Below are positions 1 through 4,990 of a DNA stretch of 8,149 nt, piece after piece. The notes below the pieces were generated by a model. It was not told the origin of the DNA, did no database searches, and saw nothing but the letters and a program-made list of their open reading frames with translations. Source of the DNA: an uncultured Collinsella sp. (GTDB lineage: Bacteria; Actinomycetota; Coriobacteriia; Coriobacteriales; Coriobacteriaceae); the NCBI GenBank assembly GCA_902464175.1, contig CABQHZ010000079.1:1-8149 (forward strand), written 5' to 3'. Numbering within the stretch: the first letter of the stretch is position 1; the number at the start of each line of letters is the position of its first letter. A program made the position numbers and the translations under genes.

Positions 1-119
1 CCGAGCAGACGCTCATCGCCGTCGGAGGAAAACGCCAGGTTCCCTGCCTGTTCATTGACGGCACGCCACTCTACGAATCGAGCGACATCATCACGTGGGC
101 GCAGGAGCACCTGCTCTAG
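1..119 (+). CDS. Glutaredoxin-like thioredoxin-fold protein, C-terminal end (partial)
   Basis: The last 38 codons of a gene that starts left of the window, in frame from base 3 to a TAG at 117-119. The visible protein contains VPCLFIDGTPLYESSDIITW. The VP pair before a beta strand is the cis-proline turn of thioredoxin-fold proteins, and a strand, a turn, then ES-SDI and a final helix is the usual end of glutaredoxins and of the N-terminal domain of glutathione S-transferases. Glutaredoxins reduce disulfides or glutathione mixed disulfides in the cytoplasm. The CxxC or CxxS active site would lie upstream and cannot be seen, so the catalytic type is unknown. The protein stops right after the fold, which fits a stand-alone glutaredoxin of about 80 residues rather than a full-length transferase. 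A palindromic repeat begins within a few bases of the stop codon. Confidence 0.75.
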   Translation, partial: EQTLIAVGGKRQVPCLFIDGTPLYESSDIITWAQEHLL

Positions 120-124
120 CAATG

Positions 125-180
125 TAGTCATTGGGGACGTTCTTAAATGACTAGTCGTTAAAGAATGTCCCCAATGACTA
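125..180. repeat. 56-bp palindromic repeat, family A copy 1
   Basis: A nearly perfect palindrome centred between 152 and 153 on ACTAGT. Arms start TAGTCATTGGGGAC and end GTCCCCAATGACTA. Of 28 pairs, 25 are Watson-Crick, two (139/166 and 148/157) are G-U in plus-strand RNA and one (145/160) is A-A. It starts six bases after the glutaredoxin-like stop, and the preceding AATG is also shared with the copy beside dus. No T tract follows, so it is not a classic intrinsic terminator, though as RNA it could block 3' exonucleases. It resembles REP-type dispersed palindromes. Confidence 0.85.
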
Positions 181-185
181 GTTAC

Positions 186-218
186 TTGTATTTTTGTCTA
201 CAAAATTGTATACAAAAA
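186..218 (+). promoter_or_regulatory. Probable promoter with tandem operator boxes for the toxin-antitoxin-like operon
   Basis: Two 10-bp boxes, TTGTCTACAA at 194-203 and the perfect palindrome TTGTATACAA at 206-215, lie 12 bp apart centre to centre, about one helical turn. Together with flanking T and A runs they form a 28-bp near-palindrome (191-218) with mismatches only at 198/211 and at the centre. A possible sigma70-type promoter is TTGTAT (186-191), a 17-bp spacer and TATACA (209-214), so the second box would cover the -10. RHH proteins commonly bind short palindromes cooperatively as dimers side by side, which suits autoregulation by the antitoxin encoded downstream. The start site implied by this -10 would leave a very short leader, so the exact promoter is uncertain. 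Confidence 0.55.
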
Positions 219-229
219 GAGAGGCCCTT

Positions 230-337
230 ATGGAACTCATCGCTCGATGTTGCCCCGATCGAGATGGCTACATCATTTACCACGCCCTTGTCCCTCCTAC
301 GCGCAAGGTGCTCAGGGAAATCGGGGTCGATCGATAG
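230..337 (+). CDS. 35-codon ORF upstream of the antitoxin; possible C-terminal remnant of a toxin
   Basis: ATG at 230 follows GAGAGG (219-224) at a good distance, and the frame ends at a TAG (335-337) that overlaps the ribosome binding site of the antitoxin gene, so the two would be translationally coupled. The product is 35 residues: ELIARCCPDRDGYIIYHALV, then a basic tail PPTRKVLREIGVDR. I do not recognise it with certainty. A hydrophobic ELIA strand, a polar turn with a DG, then an IIYHA strand and a basic tail resembles, from memory, the last strands of the roughly 90-aa toxins paired with this kind of actinobacterial RHH antitoxin (pattern LELVA...IIHAM..R). The frame stays open upstream only to a TAG at 179-181 at the edge of palindrome A1, so the N-terminal part of such a toxin may have been lost there. 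Alternatives are a genuine small protein or a leader ORF. Confidence 0.4.
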   Translation: MELIARCCPDRDGYIIYHALVPPTRKVLREIGVDR

Positions 338-345
338 GAGGCACT

Positions 346-612
346 ATGGACGCTAAGCAGCTCGAGAAGATGATGGGGTTTGCTCCCGGAGAGCTGGAAA
401 AGGCAGCAGAGGCATACGAAAAAGATGAGTGGCCAAAGGGCCACACCATCAAGTTGGGAAGGCCGCCAATCTCCGATGAGCCAAGCGTTGTTTTATCGGC
501 ACGTGTGGGTGAGTCGGTTCTTGAAGCGTTTGACGCAAAAGCAAAGCGTCACGGACAAACACGCACGGAGCGACTCAGGGAGCTCATCACGCTCGATGCA
601 ATGATTGCCTAG
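346..612 (+). CDS. Ribbon-helix-helix (CopG/BrnA-like) antitoxin or repressor
   Basis: 88 aa. The ATG at 346 is chosen over an upstream in-frame ATG at 247 because a perfect AGGAGG (336-341) lies four bases before it and the upstream residues are those of an overlapping frame. Residues 1-35 are charged and helical, a likely partner-binding arm. GRPP at 39-42 leads into a C-terminal RHH domain: ribbon strand PSVVLSARV (46-54), helix 1 about 55-70, a turn at HGQTR, helix 2 about 72-87 with TERLRELI. The GRP...VxxRV...AxxxGxTRxExLRxLI pattern is typical of antitoxins of small type II systems, which bind DNA through the paired ribbon strands and neutralise a toxin. The paired toxin is not intact here; only a 35-codon ORF precedes it. 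The tandem palindromes at 194-215 are the likely binding site. A terminator-like repeat starts 15 bases after the stop. Confidence 0.75.
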   Translation: MDAKQLEKMMGFAPGELEKAAEAYEKDEWPKGHTIKLGRPPISDEPSVVLSARVGESVLEAFDAKAKRHGQTRTERLRELITLDAMIA

Positions 613-627
613 TCCCCCGCCGGACCC

Positions 628-695
628 AAACATGTACGTCAGCATCCAAAATCGACATTTTTTGACATCTTTGGGTGCTGACGTGCAGCTTTTTG
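628..695 (+). terminator. Terminator-like hairpin repeat, family C copy 1
   Basis: Stem 633-650 with 670-687: 18 pairs, two of them G-U, no mismatch. The loop is AT-rich with a T6 run, and AGCTTTTTG follows the stem, giving five Ts (690-694) in plus-strand RNA. It lies just after the antitoxin stop, so it probably ends that transcript. The whole 68-bp unit recurs at 5582-5649 with 62 of 68 bases identical, which makes it a dispersed repeat rather than an ordinary one-off terminator. Confidence 0.75.
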
Positions 696-700
696 CAACA

Positions 701-781
701 TAGCCGTTGGGCGTTCTTAAACGACTAGCCGTTTAAGATCGTCCCCAACGGCTAGTCGTTTAAGAACGTCCCCAATGACTA
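701..781. repeat. Three-armed palindromic repeat, family A copy 2
   Basis: Arm a (701-728, TAGCCGTTGGG...GACTAG) is complementary to arm b (725-754, CTAG...CCCCAACGGCTA) and, less well, to arm c (752-781, CTAGTCG...CCCCAATGACTA). Arms b and c are direct repeats with 26 of 30 bases identical, overlapping by CTA. Arm a lacks two bases (GA) of the GGGGAC core. Relative to copy 1 at 125-180 the outer stem has changed in pairs (TAGTCATT to TAGCCGTT, matched by AATGACTA to AACGGCTA), so pairing is kept. On the minus strand the unit begins at the stop codon of dus. It sits between convergent genes. Confidence 0.8.
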
Positions 782-784
782 CAT

Positions 785-1741
785 TTAGCCGAAAAAGTGG
801 GCGGTTGGCGCCAAAGGCTGCTCGCGAAAGACGCGCTCGACAGCGGCGCGGTATTCATCGACCTTTTTGGTCTTGCGTACGAGCTTGTGAACGGTCGCGG
901 GATCGGCGAAGGCGCATTTGGCGTAGAACCACCACTCCTTCATGCGAAAGACCGCGTTGCCGCCGATCTCTTCTGCATAGGCCGCAAACAGCGTGTCGTG
1001 GAAACGCTGCAGTTCGACTACCGTGGCAGCGGGACCGCCGTTGACCATGCGAGCCAGAGCGGGGTTCGCAAGCAGGCCGCGTCCCAGCATTACATGGCGC
1101 GTGCCGGGATAGGCCTCCACCAGCGCGTCCATATCCTCAAGATCGAAAATGTCGCCGTTATAGGCCACGGGGAACGGTGCACGCTCCAGCGTCTCGCCGT
1201 AAAACTCCTTGCGCGGTGATCCCGTATAGCGGTCCTTTTGCACGCGCGGATGCACGATCAGCTCTGCCAGCGGCATGCGGCAATAGAGGTTGAGTACGCG
1301 CTCGTATTCGTCGTCGCTTTCCAACCCCAGCCTGGTCTTGACCGACACCGGCAGCGGCGAGTGCTCGCACACGTCGCTCAAGAACACCTCGAGCTCGTCG
1401 AGATTGCGCAAGAAACCCGAACCCTTGCCCTTGGCGACAACCGTTCCCGAAGGACAACCCAAGTTGAGATTGACCTCGCGATAACCCATGTCGGCGAGCA
1501 CCTGTGCCGCCCACACAAACTCGTCCGCGTTCTTGGACATCAGCTGAGGCACTACGTTGAGCCCCTGGTTATTGACAGGGTCGACCTCCTTAAACGCCTT
1601 GCCGCCAAAGCGGTTTCCCACCCGTGGCGGCGGCAAGAACGGCGTGTAATAGCAATCGAGCGCACCGAAGCACTCCGCGTGCACGCAACGGAACACATGC
1701 CCGGTAATCCCCTCCATAGGGGCCAACGATAGAACCATCAT
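785..1741 (-). CDS. dus: tRNA-dihydrouridine synthase family protein
   Basis: 318 aa, usual for bacterial Dus proteins. These FMN enzymes use NADPH to reduce specific uridines in tRNA to dihydrouridine. Visible landmarks: LAPMEGITGHVFR (6-18), the FMN-binding start of the TIM barrel; Q66 in NVVPQLM; the family signature LNLGCPSGTVVAKGKGSGFL with the catalytic proton-donor Cys96; SVKTRLG with K135; IVHPR with H164; YNGDI (194-198); and MLGRGLLANP (218-227) for the FMN phosphate. A C-terminal helical domain that binds tRNA follows to HFFG. Start: ATG at 1741, with a GAGAG six bases ahead; the ATG just after it (1738) is equally possible. It lies 42 bp downstream of lysR on the same strand, with a decayed palindrome in between, and may be cotranscribed or have its own weak promoter. 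DusA, B or C subtype cannot be assigned safely. Confidence 0.93.
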   Translation of the reverse strand: MMVLSLAPMEGITGHVFRCVHAECFGALDCYYTPFLPPPRVGNRFGGKAFKEVDPVNNQGLNVVPQLMSKNADEFVWAAQVLADMGYREVNLNLGCPSGTVVAKGKGSGFLRNLDELEVFLSDVCEHSPLPVSVKTRLGLESDDEYERVLNLYCRMPLAELIVHPRVQKDRYTGSPRKEFYGETLERAPFPVAYNGDIFDLEDMDALVEAYPGTRHVMLGRGLLANPALARMVNGGPAATVVELQRFHDTLFAAYAEEIGGNAVFRMKEWWFYAKCAFADPATVHKLVRKTKKVDEYRAAVERVFREQPLAPTAHFFG

Positions 1742-1757
1742 CTTCTACTCTCAGATC

Positions 1758-1790
1758 AATGCGGCAAAGGGACTGCCCCCTTGTCACATC
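1758..1790. repeat. Decayed 33-bp palindrome, family B copy 1
   Basis: Matches the perfect palindrome at 7550-7582 at 28 of 33 positions, and all five differences are transitions. Four of the five leave G-U pairs in minus-strand RNA (the sense strand of lysR and dus); one gives C-A. The minus-strand stop codon of lysR (1786-1784) lies inside the repeat, and the dus start is 17 bases beyond its other end. Confidence 0.75.
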
Positions 1791-2665
1791 CTATTCAAAC
1801 GGTTCAGAAACTCTTCGCAGGCGCGGGAACGCAGGCGATATTTTTTCCATACCAGATACGACGCAATGGTAAGCGGCGGCTCAAATGGGACAAAACGCAG
1901 ATCGCTGTCTTCATCTATCTGCAGCAAGCTTCCAATGCTAACCGCACACGCAGCGCCCGAACGCACCAGATGCGACGCGTTGCCGATCAGGTCGAAATGC
2001 CCCACGATGTTGAGTTCATCGACGCTAAGGACGCCACTCGACCACGCTTCTAGGTCCAGCGCTCGATTCGAGGTGCGCGAACTCACCAGCAGCGGCATAT
2101 TCGCCACGTCCGCAGGCGCCAGCACGTCCCGGCCGCCCCATGGACCGCTCGCGGCAACAACAGCACCGACTCGATCCGCCTCGGGCATACGAATCCATTC
2201 GTATTTCTCGACGTTAACGGGCTCCAGCAACAACGCAAAGTCGAGCAGGCCACGCTCCAAACGCTCCTCCACCGCATCGGCGTTACCGGTATAGAGTTCA
2301 ATCGTCACGCCGGGATAATTCCGATGCAGTTCTGTAAAGGCATCGAGTACCAGCCGCATCGATTTGGTTTCGCCGGCGCCAATGCGGATAACGCCCGCAA
2401 TGCCGAGCTCCCGATCCGCCAACTCTAGCTCGGTCTGTTCCACCAGCAAGACAATCTCCTCGGCACGCTGGCGCAAGCGCATGCCATCGCTCGTGAGCAC
2501 ACATGATCGATTGGTGCGCTCGAACAGCTCCACGCCCAGCTCGCGTTCCAAATCGGCTATCTGGCGCGAGAGCGTGGGCTGCGTTACATGTAGCACGTTA
2601 GCAGCTTCGGTCATGTTTTCCTCGCGGGCCACAGCAAGAAAATAACGCAGCGTTCGCAGCTCCAT
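1784..2665 (-). CDS. LysR-family transcriptional regulator
   Basis: 293 aa from the ATG at 2665, the normal length for the family. This start is preferred to one 14 codons upstream because AAGGAG lies five bases before it and MELRTLRYFLAVAREEN is the standard LysR opening. Residues 1-60 form the winged helix-turn-helix, with MTEAANVLHVTQPTLSRQIA and LERELGVELFERTNR clearly visible. A linker helix follows to about residue 88, then the periplasmic-binding-like effector domain starting IRIGAGETKSMRL (about 92-290). The effector is unknown. It is divergent from the aldo/keto reductase operon with about 150 bp between start codons, the usual arrangement for a LysR protein that controls its neighbour and itself. 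Its stop codon TGA lies inside a palindromic repeat, so the last residues (RM) are encoded by repeat sequence. Confidence 0.93.
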   Translation of the reverse strand: MELRTLRYFLAVAREENMTEAANVLHVTQPTLSRQIADLERELGVELFERTNRSCVLTSDGMRLRQRAEEIVLLVEQTELELADRELGIAGVIRIGAGETKSMRLVLDAFTELHRNYPGVTIELYTGNADAVEERLERGLLDFALLLEPVNVEKYEWIRMPEADRVGAVVAASGPWGGRDVLAPADVANMPLLVSSRTSNRALDLEAWSSGVLSVDELNIVGHFDLIGNASHLVRSGAACAVSIGSLLQIDEDSDLRFVPFEPPLTIASYLVWKKYRLRSRACEEFLNRLNRM

Positions 2666-2727
2666 GCTTGCTCCTTCGTGCACAACGGAGAACCTCATTC
2701 GGTCCAATTCGTTTCACATACATAATC

Positions 2728-2755
2728 CGTATATCTAGCTAGTTGCTATAGGCAA
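2728..2755 (-). promoter_or_regulatory. Possible lysR promoter overlapping a LysR-type T-N11-A site
   Basis: On the minus strand TTGCCT (2755-2750), a 16-bp spacer and TATACG (2733-2728) form a plausible promoter about 60 bases ahead of the lysR ATG. The -35 overlaps TTGCTATAGGCAA (2743-2755), a T-N11-A motif with TTGC/GCAA arms like a LysR recognition site; CTAGCTAG (2735-2742) lies beside it. Binding here could repress lysR and activate the plus-strand operon, for which I see no good -35. Assigned by eye only. Confidence 0.35.
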
Positions 2756-2815
2756 TATACATTATCAAATCTCGGAACTATCGTTACAGAAGAGAACCAT
2801 CGAGAAAGGAAGCGC

Positions 2816-3664
2816 ATGGAATACATCACGCTCAATAACGGCATCAAAATCCCCCAGCTAGGACTTGGCACATATCTGCTTAAACCCGACGATGCCCAAT
2901 CGTCGGTTACCTCCGCACTCGGCATGGGGTATGAGCTCATCGACACTGCCAATGCATACGTGAATGAGCGAGCAGTGGGTCGTGGCGTGCGCGAATCAGA
3001 CTCGCCGCGCGAAAAAGTGTTTCTCGAAACCAAGCTCTGGCCCTATTATTACAACAGCGACACCGCCGTTGACGAAACGCTCGAGCGTCTGAACACACCT
3101 TACATCGACCTCATGATTCTGCACCAACCCGCAGGCGACTACTTGGCGGGCTATGAGAAGCTTGAGATCGCGTACAAGGAAGGCAAGCTCCGCTCCATCG
3201 GAATCTCCAATTTCGACGAGAACGAAATCGAGAAGCTTCTCGCAAATTGCGAGATCGTTCCATCCCTTATTCAGGTCGAGTGCCATCCGTATTTCCCGCA
3301 GACTGAACTGAAGAAGCTGCTCGCCCAGCACGACATTGCATTGCAGGCGTGGTACCCGCTCGGCGGGCGCGGTAACAGCAGCATCATGAACGAGCCCGTC
3401 GTGCGCGACCTCGCTGTCAAGTATGGCAAAACGCCTGCTCAAATCATTATGCGTTGGCATATCCAAGAGGGAAATATCGTCATTCCGGGCTCCAAGAATC
3501 CGACGCACATCGCCGACAACATCGATGTCTTCGACTTCGAGCTCACGGACAGCGACATGACCGCAATAGCAACCCTCGATCGCGGGAAATCCTTCTATGA
3601 GCGCACGCCCGAGAAGCTTGCGCAATATGCCGCCTGGCACCCCGACGTTGAGAACCAGAAATAG
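2816..3664 (+). CDS. Aldo/keto reductase, 2,5-diketo-D-gluconate reductase (AKR5)-like
   Basis: 282 aa, a full-length single-domain (alpha/beta)8 barrel enzyme that reduces aldehydes or ketones with NAD(P)H in the cytoplasm. The start has AAAGGA five to six bases upstream and the standard opening YITLNNGIKIPQLGLGTY. The catalytic tetrad is complete: D43 and Y48 in LIDTANAYVNE, K73 in ETKLW, H103 in ILHQP. Further family marks are GISNF, VECHPYFPQ (with HP in place), and the cofactor segment IPGSKNPTHIADN near the C-terminus, where the usual Arg that contacts the 2'-phosphate of NADPH appears as His. The substrate cannot be read from sequence; the family covers keto-sugars, methylglyoxal and other carbonyls. 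First gene of a plus-strand operon divergent from lysR; the next gene starts seven bases after its stop. Confidence 0.93.
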   Translation: MEYITLNNGIKIPQLGLGTYLLKPDDAQSSVTSALGMGYELIDTANAYVNERAVGRGVRESDSPREKVFLETKLWPYYYNSDTAVDETLERLNTPYIDLMILHQPAGDYLAGYEKLEIAYKEGKLRSIGISNFDENEIEKLLANCEIVPSLIQVECHPYFPQTELKKLLAQHDIALQAWYPLGGRGNSSIMNEPVVRDLAVKYGKTPAQIIMRWHIQEGNIVIPGSKNPTHIADNIDVFDFELTDSDMTAIATLDRGKSFYERTPEKLAQYAAWHPDVENQK

Positions 3665-3671
3665 GAGCATC

Positions 3672-4691
3672 ATGCAGTACACAACCCTTGGCCATTCCAG
3701 CATCAAAGTCTCTAAACTCTGCCTGGGAGGCATGAGCTTTGGCGAGCCCAGCCCCGACTTTCATCAGTGGACCATCGGACCCGACGACACACGCGCCGTC
3801 ATCAAACGCGCACTCGACACCGGAATCAACTTTATCGATACCGCGAACTGCTACAGCTTTGGCACGAGCGAAGAGTACATAGGCGCCGCCCTGCGCAATC
3901 TGGGCATCGCTCGCGAGAGCGTCGTGCTGGCTAGCAAGGTTCACTTCAACGAAGGCGGCCTTTCCGCCGACGCCATCAAACGCGAGATCGAAGGCTCGCT
4001 CAAGCGCTTGGGCACCGATTACCTAGACCTCTACATCATTCACCGCTTCGATTACGACGTCCCCATGGAAGAGACCATGGAAGCGCTCGACGAGCTTGTG
4101 CGCGAGGGCAAGGTCCGCGCGCTCGGTGCCAGCGCCATGTATGCCTACCAGCTGCACAACCTGCAGATCATCGCGCGCGACCACGGATGGACGCCCTTTA
4201 CGAGCATGCAGTGCCACTACAACCTGCTGTACCGAGAGGACGAACGGGAGATGATCCCGGTGTGCCGCCAGCTTGACATGGCCCTCACGCCGTATAGCCC
4301 TATGGCATCGGGACACCTCTGCCGTCCCACGTGGGAAAGCTCGAGCACGCGTGGCACCACCGACAAGACCATGGTCAACAAGTACGACCATGACCGCGTC
4401 ATCGACATGCCCATCGTTGAGCGCGTTGCCAAGGTCGCCGCCGATCACGGCGTACCGATGTCGCAGATTGCGCTGGCATGGCACTGGGCACGTGGCGTAG
4501 CGGCCCCCATCGTGGGCTGCTCCAAGCCTGAGCGCGTCGACGACGCCGTGGCTGCGCTCGACATAACGCTCTCCCCCGCCGAGATCGACTTCCTCGAAGA
4601 GCTCTATCAACCGCACGCGCTCGTTGGCCCCAAGGCCCGTCCCGGCGAAAAACCACTTGCCGGCACCACCAAAGTCAAAATCGCAAAGTAA
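3672..4691 (+). CDS. Aldo/keto reductase, YajO/Tas-like
   Basis: 339 aa. The ATG at 3672 is chosen because AGGAG (3663-3667) lies four bases ahead, overlapping the stop codon of the first reductase, and because MQYTTLGHSSIKVSKLCLGG is the family opening; an in-frame ATG 25 codons earlier lies inside the previous gene. The tetrad is present: D56 and Y61 in FIDTANCYS, K89 in ASKVH, H124 in IIHRFD. It belongs to a different branch from its neighbour. From memory it is close to E. coli YajO (MQYxxLG opening, SMQxHYNLxYREEEREM, APIxGxS), the class of potassium-channel-beta-like reductases. The roughly 25-residue tail after HALVG, rich in Lys and Pro, looks longer than in YajO. The natural substrate is unknown. 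Tight spacing to both neighbours shows cotranscription and translational coupling. Confidence 0.92.
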   Translation: MQYTTLGHSSIKVSKLCLGGMSFGEPSPDFHQWTIGPDDTRAVIKRALDTGINFIDTANCYSFGTSEEYIGAALRNLGIARESVVLASKVHFNEGGLSADAIKREIEGSLKRLGTDYLDLYIIHRFDYDVPMEETMEALDELVREGKVRALGASAMYAYQLHNLQIIARDHGWTPFTSMQCHYNLLYREDEREMIPVCRQLDMALTPYSPMASGHLCRPTWESSSTRGTTDKTMVNKYDHDRVIDMPIVERVAKVAADHGVPMSQIALAWHWARGVAAPIVGCSKPERVDDAVAALDITLSPAEIDFLEELYQPHALVGPKARPGEKPLAGTTKVKIAK

Positions 4692-4695
4692 CGGC

Positions 4696-4911
4696 ATGGA
4701 TGACAAGATCATCGACGCTCTACACGACGCCGGCTGCAGCGCAGAGCTTATCGAGCTGTACGGCTCGGCCGCCAGCGATTGCGCGCGCATCTGTCTACTA
4801 AAACGGCATCGTCGTGAATTGCTCGACGACATACACTCGGGGCAACAAAAACTCGAATGCCTTGACTATCTCATCTACCGGCTACGCAGCACCTCAACCG
4901 GATGCCGTTAG
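4696..4911 (+). CDS. Small helical protein of unknown function in the reductase operon
   Basis: 71 aa, opening MDDKIIDALHDAGCSAELIE. The ATG at 4696 is four bases after the stop of the preceding reductase and has no strong ribosome binding site of its own, so translation probably depends on termination of that gene. The protein looks all-helical: helix about 3-12, helix 14-22, then a long helix with CLLKRHRRELLDDIHSGQQ and KLECLDYLIYRLR. The RHRxxLLDxIHxxQxxLxxLDYLIY pattern is like the C-terminal dimerisation helix of MerR-type regulators but without any DNA-binding domain. I recall similar short proteins beside aldo/keto reductases and flavodoxins in gut Firmicutes and Actinobacteria, always uncharacterised. 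A role as a binding partner or modulator of the neighbouring enzymes or of a regulator is a guess. Confident as a gene because of position, pattern and length. Confidence 0.8.
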   Translation: MDDKIIDALHDAGCSAELIELYGSAASDCARICLLKRHRRELLDDIHSGQQKLECLDYLIYRLRSTSTGCR

Positions 4912-4990
4912 CCGCTCAAGATTGTGAGCATGAGGCAGCGCCAAATAGCAGCTCGGCACAACCACAACCGTAGCAACAAAAGGAGTTCCA

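Noticed and set aside
125..180. Palindrome A1 as an intrinsic terminator of the glutaredoxin-like gene
   Set aside because: No T tract follows on either strand; the repeat nature and shared flanks with the copy near dus fit a dispersed palindrome better.
125..781. CRISPR array from the repeated palindromic units
   Set aside because: Units are irregularly spaced, differ in orientation and arm number, and there are no equal-length spacers or cas genes.
1238..1732. Plus-strand open frame of 164 codons opposite dus
   Set aside because: Antisense shadow of dus; composition is His/Arg/Leu-rich as expected from a reverse-complement frame.
2666..2707. Extended LysR start 14 codons upstream
   Set aside because: The ATG at 2665 has AAGGAG at the right distance and matches the standard family opening; the extra residues do not.
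2996..3733. Long minus-strand open frame (245 codons) opposite the first aldo/keto reductase
   Set aside because: It is antisense to a gene with all family motifs, has no ribosome binding site seen at its start, and its sequence matches no family pattern; it follows from the codon bias of the real gene.
4023..4832. Minus-strand open frame of 269 codons opposite the second reductase
   Set aside because: Same reasoning: complete overlap with a well-supported gene and no recognisable domain.
4924..4990. GTG 4924 or ATG 4930 as the true flavodoxin start, removing the need for a frameshift
   Set aside because: No ribosome binding site precedes either codon, the added 22-24 residues are basic low-complexity sequence not seen in flavodoxins, and a perfect site with ATG lies at the family start position. 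Kept as a less likely alternative.
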